A stretch of 64,000 nucleotides of DNA from Piper betle (GCA_033002965.1 JAURVB010001718.1:18367-82366); one strand, 5' to 3'; positions 46,326-58,620 are shown, numbered from the stretch's first letter. The notes: generated from the letters alone by a model not told the origin. Numbers and translations: made by a program.

Positions 46326-49300
46326 TGTAACACCCTGATTTCAGTTTACCTAAGAACCAAATTAAAATGTTACAATCGAGTCAAGTCATTTTCAAATTTG
46401 TCAATTGGTAGGACGCAATCGATGAAATAGATTGAAACAACTCACTTGGTGTCTTGAGAATGGAAGACATTTTTAAATAGACATTAAAACACATCAAATA
46501 TAAGTAAATTTAAGAAAAGAAATAAATGAGCGAAGCTCAAGTGTGCGTAGCATTTATCTGTCCTTCCACCGATGTCGATTGAGGATTTTCCAGACCTACA
46601 TATATTATATTAAAAACGTAAGTAACGAATGTTACTGATAAAAAAACTAATACAAACTATCAAATGGGTATTCCATTACCCATGAAAACTTACAAAACTT
46701 CAAGATTGTCTCACAGAGGGTAATAACAAAACATACTTAACCAAGTGTTGGCTCGCATGCACAGCTCATAATCATATTCATACATAAAATGCTAACGCCC
46801 TCACACCTTCCATATCACCAACCATGGTACTCGAGTGTCAAAATGAATAGTTAAGTTAGTGCCACAAATTCTGGAAATGTGCTGCATTACGTAGCACCCT
46901 CATACACTACACTACCTCAGGATTTGAAGGAGTACTAGTGTCGTCCATACATATCTCCGTACCACGCAATCTCTTGTTCGTGAAATCCATAAAACTGTGC
47001 GTACTTATATGATAGGCTTAGGGAAAGGCTTATATTATAAATTTTTGGAGCTTAAGTTTGAAAACCAACAAGGGATCTCATCTTGTCATTTTATTAAAGA
47101 TATGTAGAAAATATGGCTAAATGACCTGACATCGTTGGGATCCGATAAAACACCGCCGATGTCGTACTACGTCTAAAACACAATTAAACTCTACATGTAG
47201 GAAGTCAAACAGAGAGGGGAGAGTCCTACTAACCTATGGTCCAAGCTTTGTGCATATCTGCACATCCACGGTGAGCTCAGATTCCAAAACCTACATCGGA
47301 CCCACTACTGAGTAAAATATTAACATTTCTATATGATGCATGCTGGTAGTGTGTACTTATATCATCAATACATCACAACAAAGAAAACAATACTACCAAA
47401 CCTATAACAAAACACGGGGCATGCAAATCGATACATGATAATAAATACACTCATAGATAATTAGGTAAATAATAAATACATGATATAAATAGTACTCTAA
47501 TCATAAAAGAATAATGTAATTATAGTATATGAATACACGGTTAAAGACTAGTAAATATCATATATACACGTGTTAGTAAACATATAAATAAATAAGTCAA
47601 TAATTAATTAATTAATTAAATCAATCAATAGATAAATAATTAAATAAATCAATCAATAGATAAATAAATAATATTAATTAAACATGAAGAATATTAATAT
47701 AAATATTAAATATACTAACATACGCCTAAATACATGTAAATAATAACTTGAGTAAAAAATAATTAATAATCAATCAATTAAATAAATAAAATAAGATAAA
47801 CATTAACTAAAATAATATCTATGAATATATACACTATCCATAACAATAATTAGTCACATAGTCATTCATCATAGTCAATAAATATATAGGTAATAAGAAA
47901 TGAATAATCACGAATAAATAAATAAATAAACAAAATAATTAATAAATAAAGAAAAATACATATAACATACAAACATGCTAAAAAATGTGAATATTCATTT
48001 AAACTTATGCAAGGTTTCTTGAATTACTAGAAACGGTCATGAAACGGCAAAAAACTGACGAAAATAAACCGAACCAAGCTGAATTTGACCGAACTGAATA
48101 GGCTGAACCAACCCGATTTAGGTTAACTAAAAATTTGGTTGGGTTGACTGGGCGGACATTAATTGGACAGGCGGCTCAGACATGGCTAGCGGGCGCAGAA
48201 GCTAGCAAGCGGCACAGGTGACAGTCGTGATCATGTGCAAAAGGGTAAACGGGCGGGGGGGCAGCAGTGCCATCGTAGGAAAACACCGACGGCAATGCGA
48301 CTAGAGTCTCCGCGGGTCGGGATTAGCGGCCCATGTGACGAGGAGCATGTTGGTAGTGGTGGTGGGTGATGTCTGGCAACTGGCTGGCTGGAAATTGGCC
48401 GGGAAAGGGGCTGGATTGCCACGGGGGTGGCTACGTCATTGGCGGTGATCGCGACCACGGTGGTCGTCGTGGGTATTCTCAAAATGGAGATCTCAGCAAG
48501 ATGAAGCTCTGTGGGTGGTCAGATTGGCCTGTGGTGGCTCGCCGGCACCAGAAAATGGCCCAAACAGTGGCAGCAGTGGCGTAGACCAGCTCCAAAATTG
48601 GTATGAATGAAAAGCTGGCCGCGAGGTGGTCAAAGGATGTCGATCCAGTAGCCGGGGACGAGGCGGAGACTCATCGGCAGTGCTAGGGGTGTAAAGTTTT
48701 AAAAATGTGGTAAGGTCCCTAAAAATAAAAGGGAAAATGGTAGGGTTGACGCGACAGATGAGATCTTGCCACTAGCATCATCGGAACGTCCGATAACTCG
48801 GGGTCTAGTAGGACCCACCTATGGGTATATGCAATATACAAATAGACGGAAAGCTCGGATAGAGACCGTCGAAAGTTGAAATCAACTCCAGTCATAAAAT
48901 TGATTCTATAAGAGGGAATCAAGGCAAGAAGGTTAAATCGGCCTCGATCCTTAAAGTAAATCAAGTTAGGCCCATAGGGGCACAATCGAGTGATCTAAAA
49001 TTCCTATGCTGCATACAAATGAAATACCCAAAAATCCCAAACTAGTGCTAAACGCTGCAACGACATAGATCTAGGCCTAAAATCCTGGCTAACTTATAAA
49101 AATCATATGTATCCTCGTGTATACACTGATAACTCATTATATACACTGTCATAACTGAAACTATCATATGCATGTGAGGTATACTCAAACTCCGTAACAT
49201 GCTCATATGGCCATCTTGGCCCCATACTCATATTTAGAAAATTAGCCTGCCTGGAGTTCGCTCAAATTGACTCCATAATGACCCAAACAAGGAAAAACTA

Positions 49301-49339
49301 AAATCGGGTAAAACCCTTACCCAAAAATAGGGTTTTACA
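46326..49339 (-). mobile_element. B3: full-length solo LTR of family B
   Basis: 3014 bp, flanked by perfect AGGAT copies (46321-46325 and 49340-49344). The E LTR continues on both sides. On the minus strand it starts TGTAAAACCCTATTTTTGGG and ends with GGGTGTTACA. The middle (47380-47990) is AT-rich simple sequence with AATAAATA words. No interior or PBS. The intact duplication suggests it is younger than the partly eroded C2. Confidence 0.93.
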
Positions 49340-49567
49340 AGGATAGATCAAAAGGGTTTTCAAATATACAACAAGCAATTTAAAGTCAAGAGAGACACTA
49401 TCCTAAACCTTAAAAACTTGAATCAAATATAGGGGGAGGCTAGGGATATGGCTCATACACAACATACCATATATACGCTTGTGGCAAAAAGGGCCAGACA
49501 AGTAATTCGATCCTGATCACAACCAAACTGAAAGTAAAACCTTCAGGCAAAAAGTATGGGTTTTACA

Positions 49568-50059
49568 TTTACACAAGTTGTTCTTGTAGGACTAAATTGT
49601 TAACATATATTAATTTGGGTGTTTGTGGTGAGAGAAAAAAGTAAGTATAAATTTATGCAACATGTGTATGCATGCAACAAAAGAAAAAGAAAGGAAAGAA
49701 AATTACCCGAGCGAAGGAGGAAATCCGATGTCTGTCTAAGGAGGAAAAATGTAGATGACGCCCCTTTTTCCTTTTATAATGAATAAAATAATGGCTAGGG
49801 TACGTGGAAGCACCCATTCACCGTAATTCCTTTAACCGGGTAATTGGGTAATCAACATGGTCCACGTAACCATTTCACTTAACCTATTAAATGGGTGCAT
49901 GGTATGGTTCACTTAATTGGTTAATTGGATAAATAATGTAGTCGACTCGGCCGATTCAAATAGAATTATCAAATTAAAAATTACTTTTCAATTAACCGGG
50001 TAATTCATACTTATCTAGCTAACAAATTTTTTCCCATGTTCGATCCCATTGCGTCGAAC

Positions 50060-50060
<1 letters not shown>
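49568..50060. other. Unassigned DNA with AACCGGGTAATT repeats
   Basis: TTAACCGGGTAATT occurs at about 49833 and 49994, with degenerate copies between. Possibly a short DNA-transposon remnant. No gene. Confidence 0.35.
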
Positions 50061-50128
<68 letters not shown>

Positions 50129-50129
50129 T
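50061..50129. repeat. (TTA)23 microsatellite
   Basis: Uninterrupted trinucleotide run. It yields a poly-Leu frame on the plus strand that is an artefact of the repeat. Confidence 0.95.
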
Positions 50130-50664
50130 CCTGGTCTTTACAAGAAAGTCTTCACCTATGAGTTTTTATTTATTCTTTTGTTCTTTGCGTTTTATTTTAT
50201 TATGCCATTGATGTTAATTAACAATGAATTTTTTGGTGATTTTAAAACTTTTATGCGGCAAATTTCATTATCTACCATTCCAATAGTCTTTTTAGCATAG
50301 GTAATTTGATTTATTTTTCTCTCTATGTAATTATGGTTGTTGGCTTGTTTACTTTATTTTATGCTAAATGGTTGCAATAGCTTGGCCAACTATTGCATTA
50401 TTTAGAGACTTGCTCTTGTCTAAGTATAGAACATTAGATTTTTCATAAATAGAATAAAGTTTGTTCACATGAAACGTTATACATGTGTGGGAAAAAGATA
50501 CAACTATTCACTTTAGATAACTATATAAGGTTTTGCTTAATTTGTAATTTAATTCCAATACGTAGAGATATAGTAATTAAATTAGAGTAATAATTGTGAT
50601 ATCCAAAAGTGCAAATAATTAAGTTGTCTTTGTTAGTAAGATAGTAATAATTAATAGAGGAGAA
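50130..50664. other. Unassigned AT-rich DNA, hydrophobic frame next to the microsatellite
   Basis: The poly-Leu frame continues to 50300 with a Phe/Leu-rich stretch ending just before GTAATTTG, which looks like a splice donor. No family is recognised; AT-rich DNA often gives such frames. I do not call an exon. Confidence 0.3.
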
Positions 50665-53021
50665 AAGTAAAACCCCAGCTACGGGTTAGGGTTTACCCAC
50701 TTGTAGTTTTGCCTAGTTTGGGCGAGTATTAAGTCGGTTCGAGTGAGTTTGAGCCACAAACCAATTTTTAGAGCATGAGTGTGGGGTCCAGATAGTTGTA
50801 TGAATATGTTATGGAGGCTAAGTATGCCCGACATGCAGATAATAACTTCAGTCATGCTACTGTAGAGGAGTTACCAGTGTATACATGAGGTATACATTTT
50901 TTTATTTGTGTTAGCCAGAGTTTTAGGGCAAGATATAGGTCGTTGTAGTGTTTAATATCTATTTGGGACTTTCTGGGAATTTTATTTTCATGCATCTTAA
51001 GGATTTGGACAACCAAATTGCCCTTGTGGGCCCAACTTGATTTGAATCATAGATTTTTACTTGATTGAGTTGAGGGTTTTGAAGCCTATTTATCCTTCTT
51101 ACCTCGATTCCTGCTTATATTGTCAATTTTATGCTTCGAGTCAGTTTTGACTTTAGACAACCTTGATCCAAGTTTTTTATCCATAAGTGGGCCCCACTAG
51201 GCCCACAAGTTGCTGGACGGTTTAGAATGTGCCATGTGGCTAGATCTAGACCGTTCAATAACATATTCGAGTCAATTTCTCCCTCTTATTTCAAATTTGC
51301 ACGTTATTGTCGCCACCATTTCAACTCACCACCAGCAAGTCTCCAGCCACAGGACCAGTCCGATTGTGACTGACTCAGAGGCCAGCTACCAACAAGGACC
51401 CATCACGTAGGCCAACGCCACCATGTTTGCCTCCAATTGGGTGTGTTTGGTTGTTGGTTTCCTACCTCCACCACCAATTTTGGGGCATTTTGTGGCGTCA
51501 GTGAGCCACATCCGATGAGACTAACCACACAGATAGTTTCCTTTCATCAAGACCAATATTTTGAGACCATCCACGACCACTATTGTGGTCGTAATCGCCG
51601 CTAACGACGTCGCCAAATCCAACGGCAATTCTGCCCCTTTCTGGCAAATTTTTGGCTAGTAGCCAACAAGAACCTTGCTGATCACCACCTCAACATCCTC
51701 TATCGTTCGAGACCAGCGGCAGCCTTAGTTGGTCCCCCGTTGGCGATTTTCGGAGACAAACACTGTTGTCCAATTACCTGCATTTGAGTTTGCCAACCTA
51801 GTCCTGTTCACTTGCCTACCAACCTGTCTGCCAGCGCATGCAAGTGTCTGTGTCCATTAGTTTAGACCAACCTAGCCGACCCAACCTACCATTTACTTAA
51901 CCCACACCAAGTTGACTTAGCCTGACTCAGTTCCATTCAGCACATTTTCACATCGTTTTCAACCATTTTACATCCTTTTTTTGTAATACGAAACACCTTA
52001 TATTAGTTTAGATTCATATTAACATAATTTAGCATGTTTAGATGTTATAAATATTTTTCTTTATTTATTACTTTTTTATTTAGTTAGTTATTTATTTATT
52101 CATTATTAATTATTTTTTCTGTTATTAGTGTATTTATTAATTATAATGCATGTTTTTTAGATTATTTATTAATATTAATGATATATTTACTCATTAATAT
52201 TAATTTTATTAATTTTTTTACTAAAGTATATATTATATATATATCCATTTATTCATTTTGTGTATGCTATTATTTAATTGTATTTAATCATATATTCTTA
52301 TATTGGATAACTATGATATTATTATTATTCCTGATTAATTAATATTAACAATTTGTTTAAATATTTATTTATTTAGTTCTCAAATTATTATGCATTTATT
52401 TATTTAATTATTTACATGGTTACTAACACAAGTATATGTGATATTTACTTGCGTTGGCCATGTATTTATATAGTATAATTATATTATTCATTTATTATTA
52501 AAGTGTTCTTTATTTTTATGAAGTTATTATCTATCTATTTATCCATGGGTTTATTTCCTTAATTATTTAATATTGGTTTATTAGCCATTTTTAGTATTAT
52601 GTCTTCATTTGCGTGCTAGATGTTTAGTTGTAGGTTTGTTTAGCACAGATTTTCTTTATTGTGATGTTATTGATTATGTTAGCACGCACAACGATCATCC
52701 ATCATATAGAGACGTCAGTATTTTACTTATCAGTGGGTTCGATGTAGGTTTTAGAGTCTAAGCTCGCACTCGATGAGACATAATGCTAGGAGCTTTGACT
52801 ACATGTCTGTTAGGACTCTTCTCATCTTTATTACTATATTTTATTGTGGATTTGATCTTGAGTTCGTAGGACGTGTAAAGTGGCTATTTTATTGGACCTC
52901 GTTTAACAAAGACCATTTAGATGTATTTTATTTCCGGGATTAATAACCATTGAGAATGAGATCCCTCGAATTGTTTTCAAACTAAGATCCATAAAAAGTT
53001 GCTTTTCGGGCCTACTAAATA
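50665..53021 (+). mobile_element. B4: family B LTR, 3'-truncated, with a C-like tail
   Basis: Starts AAGTAAAACCCC (eroded TG) followed by the GGGTTAGGGTTTACCC inverted-repeat partner. It runs in the plus direction through the GC-rich middle (51200-51900) and AT-rich part (52000-52700). The last 300 bp (52740-53021) aligns with C2 at 43446-43720 as well as with B. It stops at CCTACTAAATA where D begins. Confidence 0.8.
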
Positions 53022-53929
53022 TGTAACACCCCAAATCTGGTTTACGCTCGAGAGCCAAACCTGAATGTCACTGGTCCGGGTCAGATCGGCTAACTCAGAA
53101 CCCAACCCTAGTGGATCTACTCTCGGCGTCTCAAGATGGAAGATGTCAATTGCTATGCTATTGATGAATGCACAGCTCCCTAACATGATACTACATGGAT
53201 GACATGAGAACTAATTTACATACCAAAATTTTTTAATAAAAATTAATAAAATTCATTAAATAAGATGGATAGAGTTTTCCCTAAATGTGCAATTAAGGGC
53301 CACCCTTATTGAAACAACATGTATAATTATATAAATCAATATACATTCATTGCATCATATTTTTAACATCAACATTTAATTGATGTTACCCCAAAATATT
53401 CAACGTTTTGGGTCTCGACTCACCCGTTCATTCTATTCACATTTCACTTTTATCATTTGACTTGAACATTAATATCTGTTTCAAATCATAATATCACTAT
53501 CAAATTATCATACCTTGCATTACATCACATCATCCTCAATATAATGACAACATAAACAAAACATTAACATTCTATTGTCGGACATGTGTCTATGCAAGAG
53601 ACGTCGTTGCTCCTCCGTCTAGGCAGGCTCATCCTACTCACGATCATCACCTACATATATTACAAAAACATGTTAGTAACGAGGCGTCACTAGTCCAAAA
53701 ATATAACTAATATCAAACTGGCTATGAGGGCAAACTCTCATATAAAAGAAACATTTTCTATATTTATCGTGAAATCCCTGAAGGGCATCTTTTGAACTGA
53801 TATCATCTTTAACTGAACTGATCTGTTGCTGCTAATGCCTCTCTCGATATTTTCTCATTTTACTTTCTGGTCCCTTGGGACTAATGTTATATCCTCAACC
53901 CTTTTCTTACTTCCATACTCACGTGCGTA

Positions 53930-54350
53930 GCACGGTTGTCAATATTTTTGGCTCGACTGGCACATGCTGCTCACATAACATGGTTGTTGGTATTCCTGGC
54001 ATCGACTGACAGATATGATTGTCGGTATATTTGGCTTTGACTGGCTTATGCCGCTCGTATAATATAGTTGTCGATATTCCCGATATCAATTGGCACATAT
54101 GGTTATCAGCAGCTTCGACTGGCACATATGGTTGTCAATATTTCGATTGTCACATATGGTTGTCGGTATTCCTGGCATCTATTGACACATGCCACTTGTG
54201 TAGCATGGTTGTCGGCAACTTCGACTAGCACATGCTGCTCGCATAACATGGTTGTCGGTATTCCAATTTTGCCTGGCACATGCCACATGCGTAGCATGGT
54301 TGTCCCGGCTTCTACGGGCACGTGCCCACTCGAGTAGTATGCTTGTCAAA
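53930..54350. repeat. Minisatellite with mixed 28-36 and 43-50 bp units
   Basis: ACATGGTTGTCGG-type words recur near 53979, 54015, 54062, 54098, 54127, 54155, 54204, 54247 and 54295. Long units include GGCACATGC...CTCGCATAACATG and a GGTATTCCTGGCATC block; short units lack part of it. Confidence 0.8.
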
Positions 54351-54357
54351 AATTGCA

Positions 54358-54362
<5 letters not shown>

Positions 54363-54431
<69 letters not shown>
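54363..54431. repeat. (TA)34 microsatellite at the TATA-box position of D
   Basis: About 68 bp of uninterrupted TA. In the aligned C LTR the TATA box lies at this place, between the GGGCCTATTATA block and the leader. Confidence 0.85.
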
Positions 54432-54434
<3 letters not shown>

Positions 54435-54919
54435 TCTTGGTAGGGATTTATATAATAGGCCCAAAGGCAATTTGTGGTGGATCTTTTTTTCTAAAACATA
54501 CTCGAGGGATCTCATATTAGAGGGATATTAATCTAGAAGATTGATCAATTAAATAACTTGGGTTAAGTGGGATCCAATATAATGCCACATAACTCGTCCT
54601 ACAAGTAATAAAATAATACACAATAGAGTAGAGCATAAAACAGAAAACAAATCCTAAACAGAACTAGTAGAAGATCCTAGTGTGTGTTAGCACTTAAACG
54701 GTGAGCTCCTACTTTGTACCTAATTGTCAGTCATGCGGTGATGGCGTCGAGGTTGTGGCCGGATTGAGTGAGGATCGTCGGGGAAAAGAGAGAAGAAGAA
54801 AAATAAGAAGGAAGTTGGGTGAGAAGGATGGTTATGGAGGCATGGTGACAGTGTCAAAAGTGTGGAATATATAGATGTCAAGGGGAAAAAATGAGTGGTT
54901 GATGAGAAAAAGAATGGTT

Positions 54920-55397
54920 TGTAAGACCCCATTTTTTGGGTTAGGGTTTTACCTTTTTTAGTTTTGTCCAATTCGGGCAGTCTCGAGTCTATTCGAGTGA
55001 GCTCGAGCTCGAATAATATTTAGAATATAAGTATGTGGCTCAGATGGCCATATGAGTATGTTACAATGGCTGAGTATGCCCGACTTGCAGATGATAAGAG
55101 CATGAGTTACTTGTGAATACAGAGGTATACAGAGTTTGTATGTGTTAGTTAGGATTATAAGCCTAGATTTGAGCCATTGAAGCATGTAGTATTCGTTTGG
55201 GATTTTGTGGACATTTCATTTGCATGCAGCATAGGAATTTAGGATCACTAGATATTGTCCATGTTGGCCTAACTTGATCGAGTTCAAGGTTCGAGGCCCA
55301 TTTACACTTTTTGCCTCTATTCCCGCCTATAGAGTCAATTATAGGACTCGAGTCAGTTTTGACTTTGGACGGTCTCGATCTAAACTTTTCGTCCATA
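54920..55397 (+). mobile_element. B5 left part: start of a family B LTR
   Basis: TGTAAGACCCCATTTTTTGG followed by GGGTTAGGGTTTTACC. It tracks B4 (50665-51180) closely, including TATGCCCGACTTGCAGAT. It stops near GTCCATATGC where G2 sequence begins. The right part of what may be the same LTR is at 60968-62984. Confidence 0.75.
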
Positions 55398-55640
55398 TGC
55401 AAGAATCCTAATGGAAACAAATAAGATAAGGGATGAAATACTTACACAGTAATGGGGAGGTTGCCTGGGACAGAGATGAGGGTTGAAATACTCCCTCCTC
55501 CTGCATATATATACACTTCAACCATTCCCTCCATTAAATTCTCAGACCCCATCATCCATTGGTATTTCCTAGGTTCAACGAGCCCCTTCATTAAATTCTC
55601 ACACCCCATCATCCATTCATTAATAGGTATTTTCTAGGTG
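55398..55640. other. Junction DNA with a short direct repeat, 3' edge of G2
   Basis: CCATTAAATTCTCAGACCCC near 55532 and TCATTAAATTCTCACACCCC near 55591 form a roughly 60-bp direct duplication. Not matched to LTR or pol. Confidence 0.45.
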
Positions 55641-56110
55641 ACCTTAAGCCACCACCTCAGCTGACATAGCCCAAAGTCTAGCTAGCTGTTGACCCTTGTC
55701 CACCTTACCCTTCCGACTCAATGCGTCGGCTACAATGTTGCTTTTCCCGGATGGTATAAAATTTGGAAATCATAGTCCTTCAAGTATTCTATCCACTGCC
55801 TCTGTCGAAGGTTAAGGTCATTCTGGGTAAAGATATACTTCAAACTTTGGTGGTCGGTGAAAACCTCGAATTGAGCTGCATACAAGTAGTGTCTCCAAAT
55901 TTTCAGAGCAAACACAACTGCTGCTAGTTCCAAGTCATGGGTTGCATAATTTTGCTCGTGAATCTTCAATTGGCGAGAGGCATAAGCCACCACCTTACCA
56001 TCTTGCATAAGGACACATCCTAACCCCACTAGAAATGCATCACTGAAGACCACGAATCCTTCGTTGCCATTTGGTATAGTCAAAACTGGTGCAGTAGTTA
56101 AACTCTACTT
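55641..56110 (-). pseudogene. G2 RNase H domain (broken)
   Basis: A 117-codon stretch (55730-56083) has [18 protein letters not shown] with the first Asp, [20 protein letters not shown] with the Glu, [18 protein letters not shown] with the second Asp, and [16 protein letters not shown] one-base loss then breaks the frame; the ADALSR string follows in another frame at about 55715-55730. The integrase that should come next is absent, so the element is truncated here. Confidence 0.92.
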
Positions 56111-56960
56111 CAAAGATTGGAAACTCTCCTCACACTTGTTACTCCATTCGAACTTGACCCCCTAGCATGTAATTAGTCATTGGCGATGCCACCAAGGAGA
56201 AATCTTTAATGAACTTACGATAGTAACCTGCTAGTCCAAGGAAACTTTGGATGTCTGTGACTGACTTGGTTTGTGGCCAATCAGTAACTACTCTCACTTT
56301 TGATGGATCCGCTGCGACCCCTGCCTTTGAGACAACATGTCCGAGGAAATTCACCTCCTTTAGCCAAAAGTCACACTTTGATAACTTGGCGAACAATTGA
56401 TTCTCCCTCAAAACTTGAAGGGCAATGGACAAGTGTTACCCATGGTCCTCCTCATTATTTGAATAGACCAGAATGTCATCCACAAACACAATAATAAACT
56501 TATACAAGTATTCGTGGAACACCGTGTTCATAAGTGACATAAAGGCCACAGGTGCATTTGTCAGACCAAAAGGCATAACCAGAAACTCATAATGTCTATA
56601 TCAAGTTTGGAAAGACATTTTCTGTATGTCAGATTCCTTCACCCGCAGTTGATGATATTCGGACTGCAAGTCTATTTTTGAGAATCCTTCGGTGAGGGGT
56701 GCCGATTCTTGACTGTCACTTGATTGAGCTGGCGATAGTCAATACACAATTGAAGTGAGCCATCCTTCTTCTTTACGAAAAGAACAGGGGCTCCCCAGGG
56801 TGAAGTACTTAGTCGGATGAAGCCTGCCTGCAATGGCTCTTCTAATTGACTCATTAACTGCTTGACTTCCGCTGGAGCCATACAGTATGGTGCTTTAGAA
56901 ATTGGTGATACTCCAGGTGCTAGGTCAATGACAAACTCCACTACCCGCTTAGGAGGTAAC
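56111..56960 (-). pseudogene. G2 Ty3/gypsy reverse transcriptase (broken)
   Basis: Starts near [13 protein letters not shown]. Then [36 protein letters not shown], a deletion of roughly 10-15 codons with a frameshift near 56670, [40 protein letters not shown] at about 56475 with both catalytic Asp, KLSKCDFWLKEVNFLGHVVS and FLGLAGYYRKFIKDFS. Stops occur after QT and HG. Much better preserved than G1. Motifs fit the Tekay-like chromoviruses. Confidence 0.93.
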
Positions 56961-57530
56961 CCTGGAAGTTCACCTGGATATACGTCCAGAAGTTCTGCTA
57001 CCACTGGAATCATGGACAACTCTTTGGGTTTGGACTCAGACTCCTCTAGAGTTGCTGAAAAGGCTTTACAACCCTCACCAAACCACTCAATTGCCTCACT
57101 AACTGACACAATACAAGAGGATGGATCATTCCATGACCCTTGGAAAATGACCCCCATCTCACAATTACAAGGTTTTGTCAACACTTCCTCCCTTTACAGT
57201 CGAGAAAAGCCTGGTGTACAGACAACCAGTCTATTCCCAACAGTACATCAAAGCCTATTATCCCATAGACAATGAAATTCCATACATAGGGTTTCCCTTG
57301 TATATCCAAGGATAGGTTAGTCACTCCTAACGTTGTGACTTCCCCGTCTCCCGTTGCAGTAGTGACCTTATAAGTCTTGGGTAATGTAGATGTTTGGAGT
57401 CCTAAACTCTTTAACTAATCGGGTTGATAGGAACGAATGTGTACACCCCGAGTCAAATAAAACATCCACACTAACATTTTGAATCAGAATTTTACCTCGA
57501 ACTGTGTGCTCCTCGTTCTCAGTGTCCTAG
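56961..57530 (-). pseudogene. G2 aspartic protease and spacer (broken)
   Basis: The protease active site appears as VDVLFDSGCTHSFLSTRLV near 57420-57480; the family has DSGATHSF, so Ala is replaced by Cys. Then a frameshift, and GFDVLLGIDWLSVHQAFLDC near 57200-57260, the usual C-terminal protease string. A frame from 57184 ([19 protein letters not shown] and a [19 protein letters not shown] string) is the linker to RT. The enzyme would cut the polyprotein. Confidence 0.85.
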
Positions 57531-58620
57531 ATTTCGACCGCAAAAAGTTTCGCCATCCCTTTGTCCACCGATTTTGTAGGTGCTAGGTAGCGATTAGGAA
57601 CTGGTGTCTTCTCCTTTTCAGGTTGCTCTTGTTGTCGCTTCGGGGGCTGACGACACTCATTTTGCAGATGTCCCGTCCTTTCGCAATTGTAGCACCGACG
57701 GGGCTCACTACACAACCCTGAATGCATCTTGTTGCAATTTTTACATAGTCGATATGGAATCTCCTTGAACTTCCTTTTGTGGTTCCCATGGACATTTCAT
57801 TGATAGTTCCGCTGCTGGTGTTCTACAAACCTGTTTTTGCTACTACCCTAGTTGGCATTCTTATGTTGCATAGTAGCCTTCCCTATTTTTGTGCACAGAC
57901 ATAGTCATACACCAACTCATGAGTAGTGGCTGCCTCAATCACTTCGGTTATAGTGCCTCTTGGCGCCGTAGCAACCCTAATCCTTAATTCGGGCTTCAAC
58001 CCGTAGAAAAGTTTGTCTGCTCTGGCCCGGGCAGTTGCCAGTCTCCTAGATGCAAATCTCTCCAACTGCAAGAAATTTTTTGCATACTCTCGGACTGAAT
58101 CATCCCTCTGAGTTAGAGTGGCAAATTCCAGTGCTTTCTTCTGGATAACAGACTCAGGAAAATATTGTCCATTGAAAGCTGTTACAAATTCTGCCCAAGG
58201 AATGGATGAAATCTCCCGTTGATGGAACTCAGTCTTCTCTATGGATTTCCACCAATAGGATGCTTCCTCTTAAAGCATGCATGTCGCCAACCTCACTTGA
58301 TGGGGATGAGGCACAGAGAGAGCTCTAAATGCTTTCTCAGTAATGTCCAACCAGCTCTCCGCCTTCATTGGATCAGTCCCACCAATGAATACCTCAGCTC
58401 CCTTCCTCCAAAATTTCTCTACAGTGTATCGATCACTGTCATCCCCAACTGGCAATACCACTTGTCAGACTACTCTGTGGCACTGGGTTTGAAAGTTCCC
58501 CTCGCTCGCCCGGGTCAGCTATCCCTATCCAATCTTGGGTGCTCCCCTTGTCCCCATTTGGGACACTACTTGGACCCACAGTCGAATTTGGAATTCCATT
58601 CCCTGTTACCAATCCCGGTA
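57531..58620 (-). pseudogene. G2 gag with zinc knuckle (broken)
   Basis: N-terminal half: KFWRKGAEVFIGGTDPMKAE and SWLDITEKAFRALSVPHPHQ (58461-58270), typical of plant gypsy gag. A second frame (58071-57883) gives QLERFASRRLATARARADK and a TEVIEAATTHEL string. The zinc knuckle CYNCERTGHLQNEC (CX2CX4HX4C) is at about 57650-57695. Frameshifts lie near 58265 and 57800-57880. Gag would form the particle that packages RNA; the start codon is not certain. Confidence 0.9.

Larger units (their letters stand above)
41110..49567 (-). mobile_element. Family E LTR fragment, interrupted by solo LTRs C2 and B3
   Basis: Three segments (41110-41889, 44957-46325, 49340-49567) form one LTR on the minus strand. 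It is related to the G1 LTR and to B: 41330-41600 matches B3 at about 46920-47150, and 45010-45130 matches the G1 LTR near 26350. The right edge reads TGTAAAACCC on the minus strand from 49567. A TATA-like TTTTCTATAAATACAG lies at about 45864-45879 (minus). The left end is truncated. Confidence 0.7.
53022..54919 (-). mobile_element. D: diverged C-type LTR, truncated
   Basis: Starts TGTAACACCCCAAATCTGG, like the reverse complement of the C2 3' end. The order of shared blocks with C1 is kept: CACCTACATATA, AACTAATATCAAACT, then ATAGGCCCAAAGGCAA near 54450 and GTGAGCTCCTAC near 54700. The region between 53930 and 54431 is replaced by a minisatellite and a (TA)34 array. The far end (its LTR start) is missing; B5 begins at 54920. 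Confidence 0.75.

Noticed and set aside
46326..49339. B3 as a DNA transposon because of its short inverted tips (TGTAACACCC/GGGTTTTACA)
   Set aside because: Length, 5-bp TSD, TG...CA tips and the PBS beside sister copies identify it as an LTR.
54312..54531. Frames with alternating Tyr-Ile runs
   Set aside because: Direct translation of the (TA)34 microsatellite on both strands.
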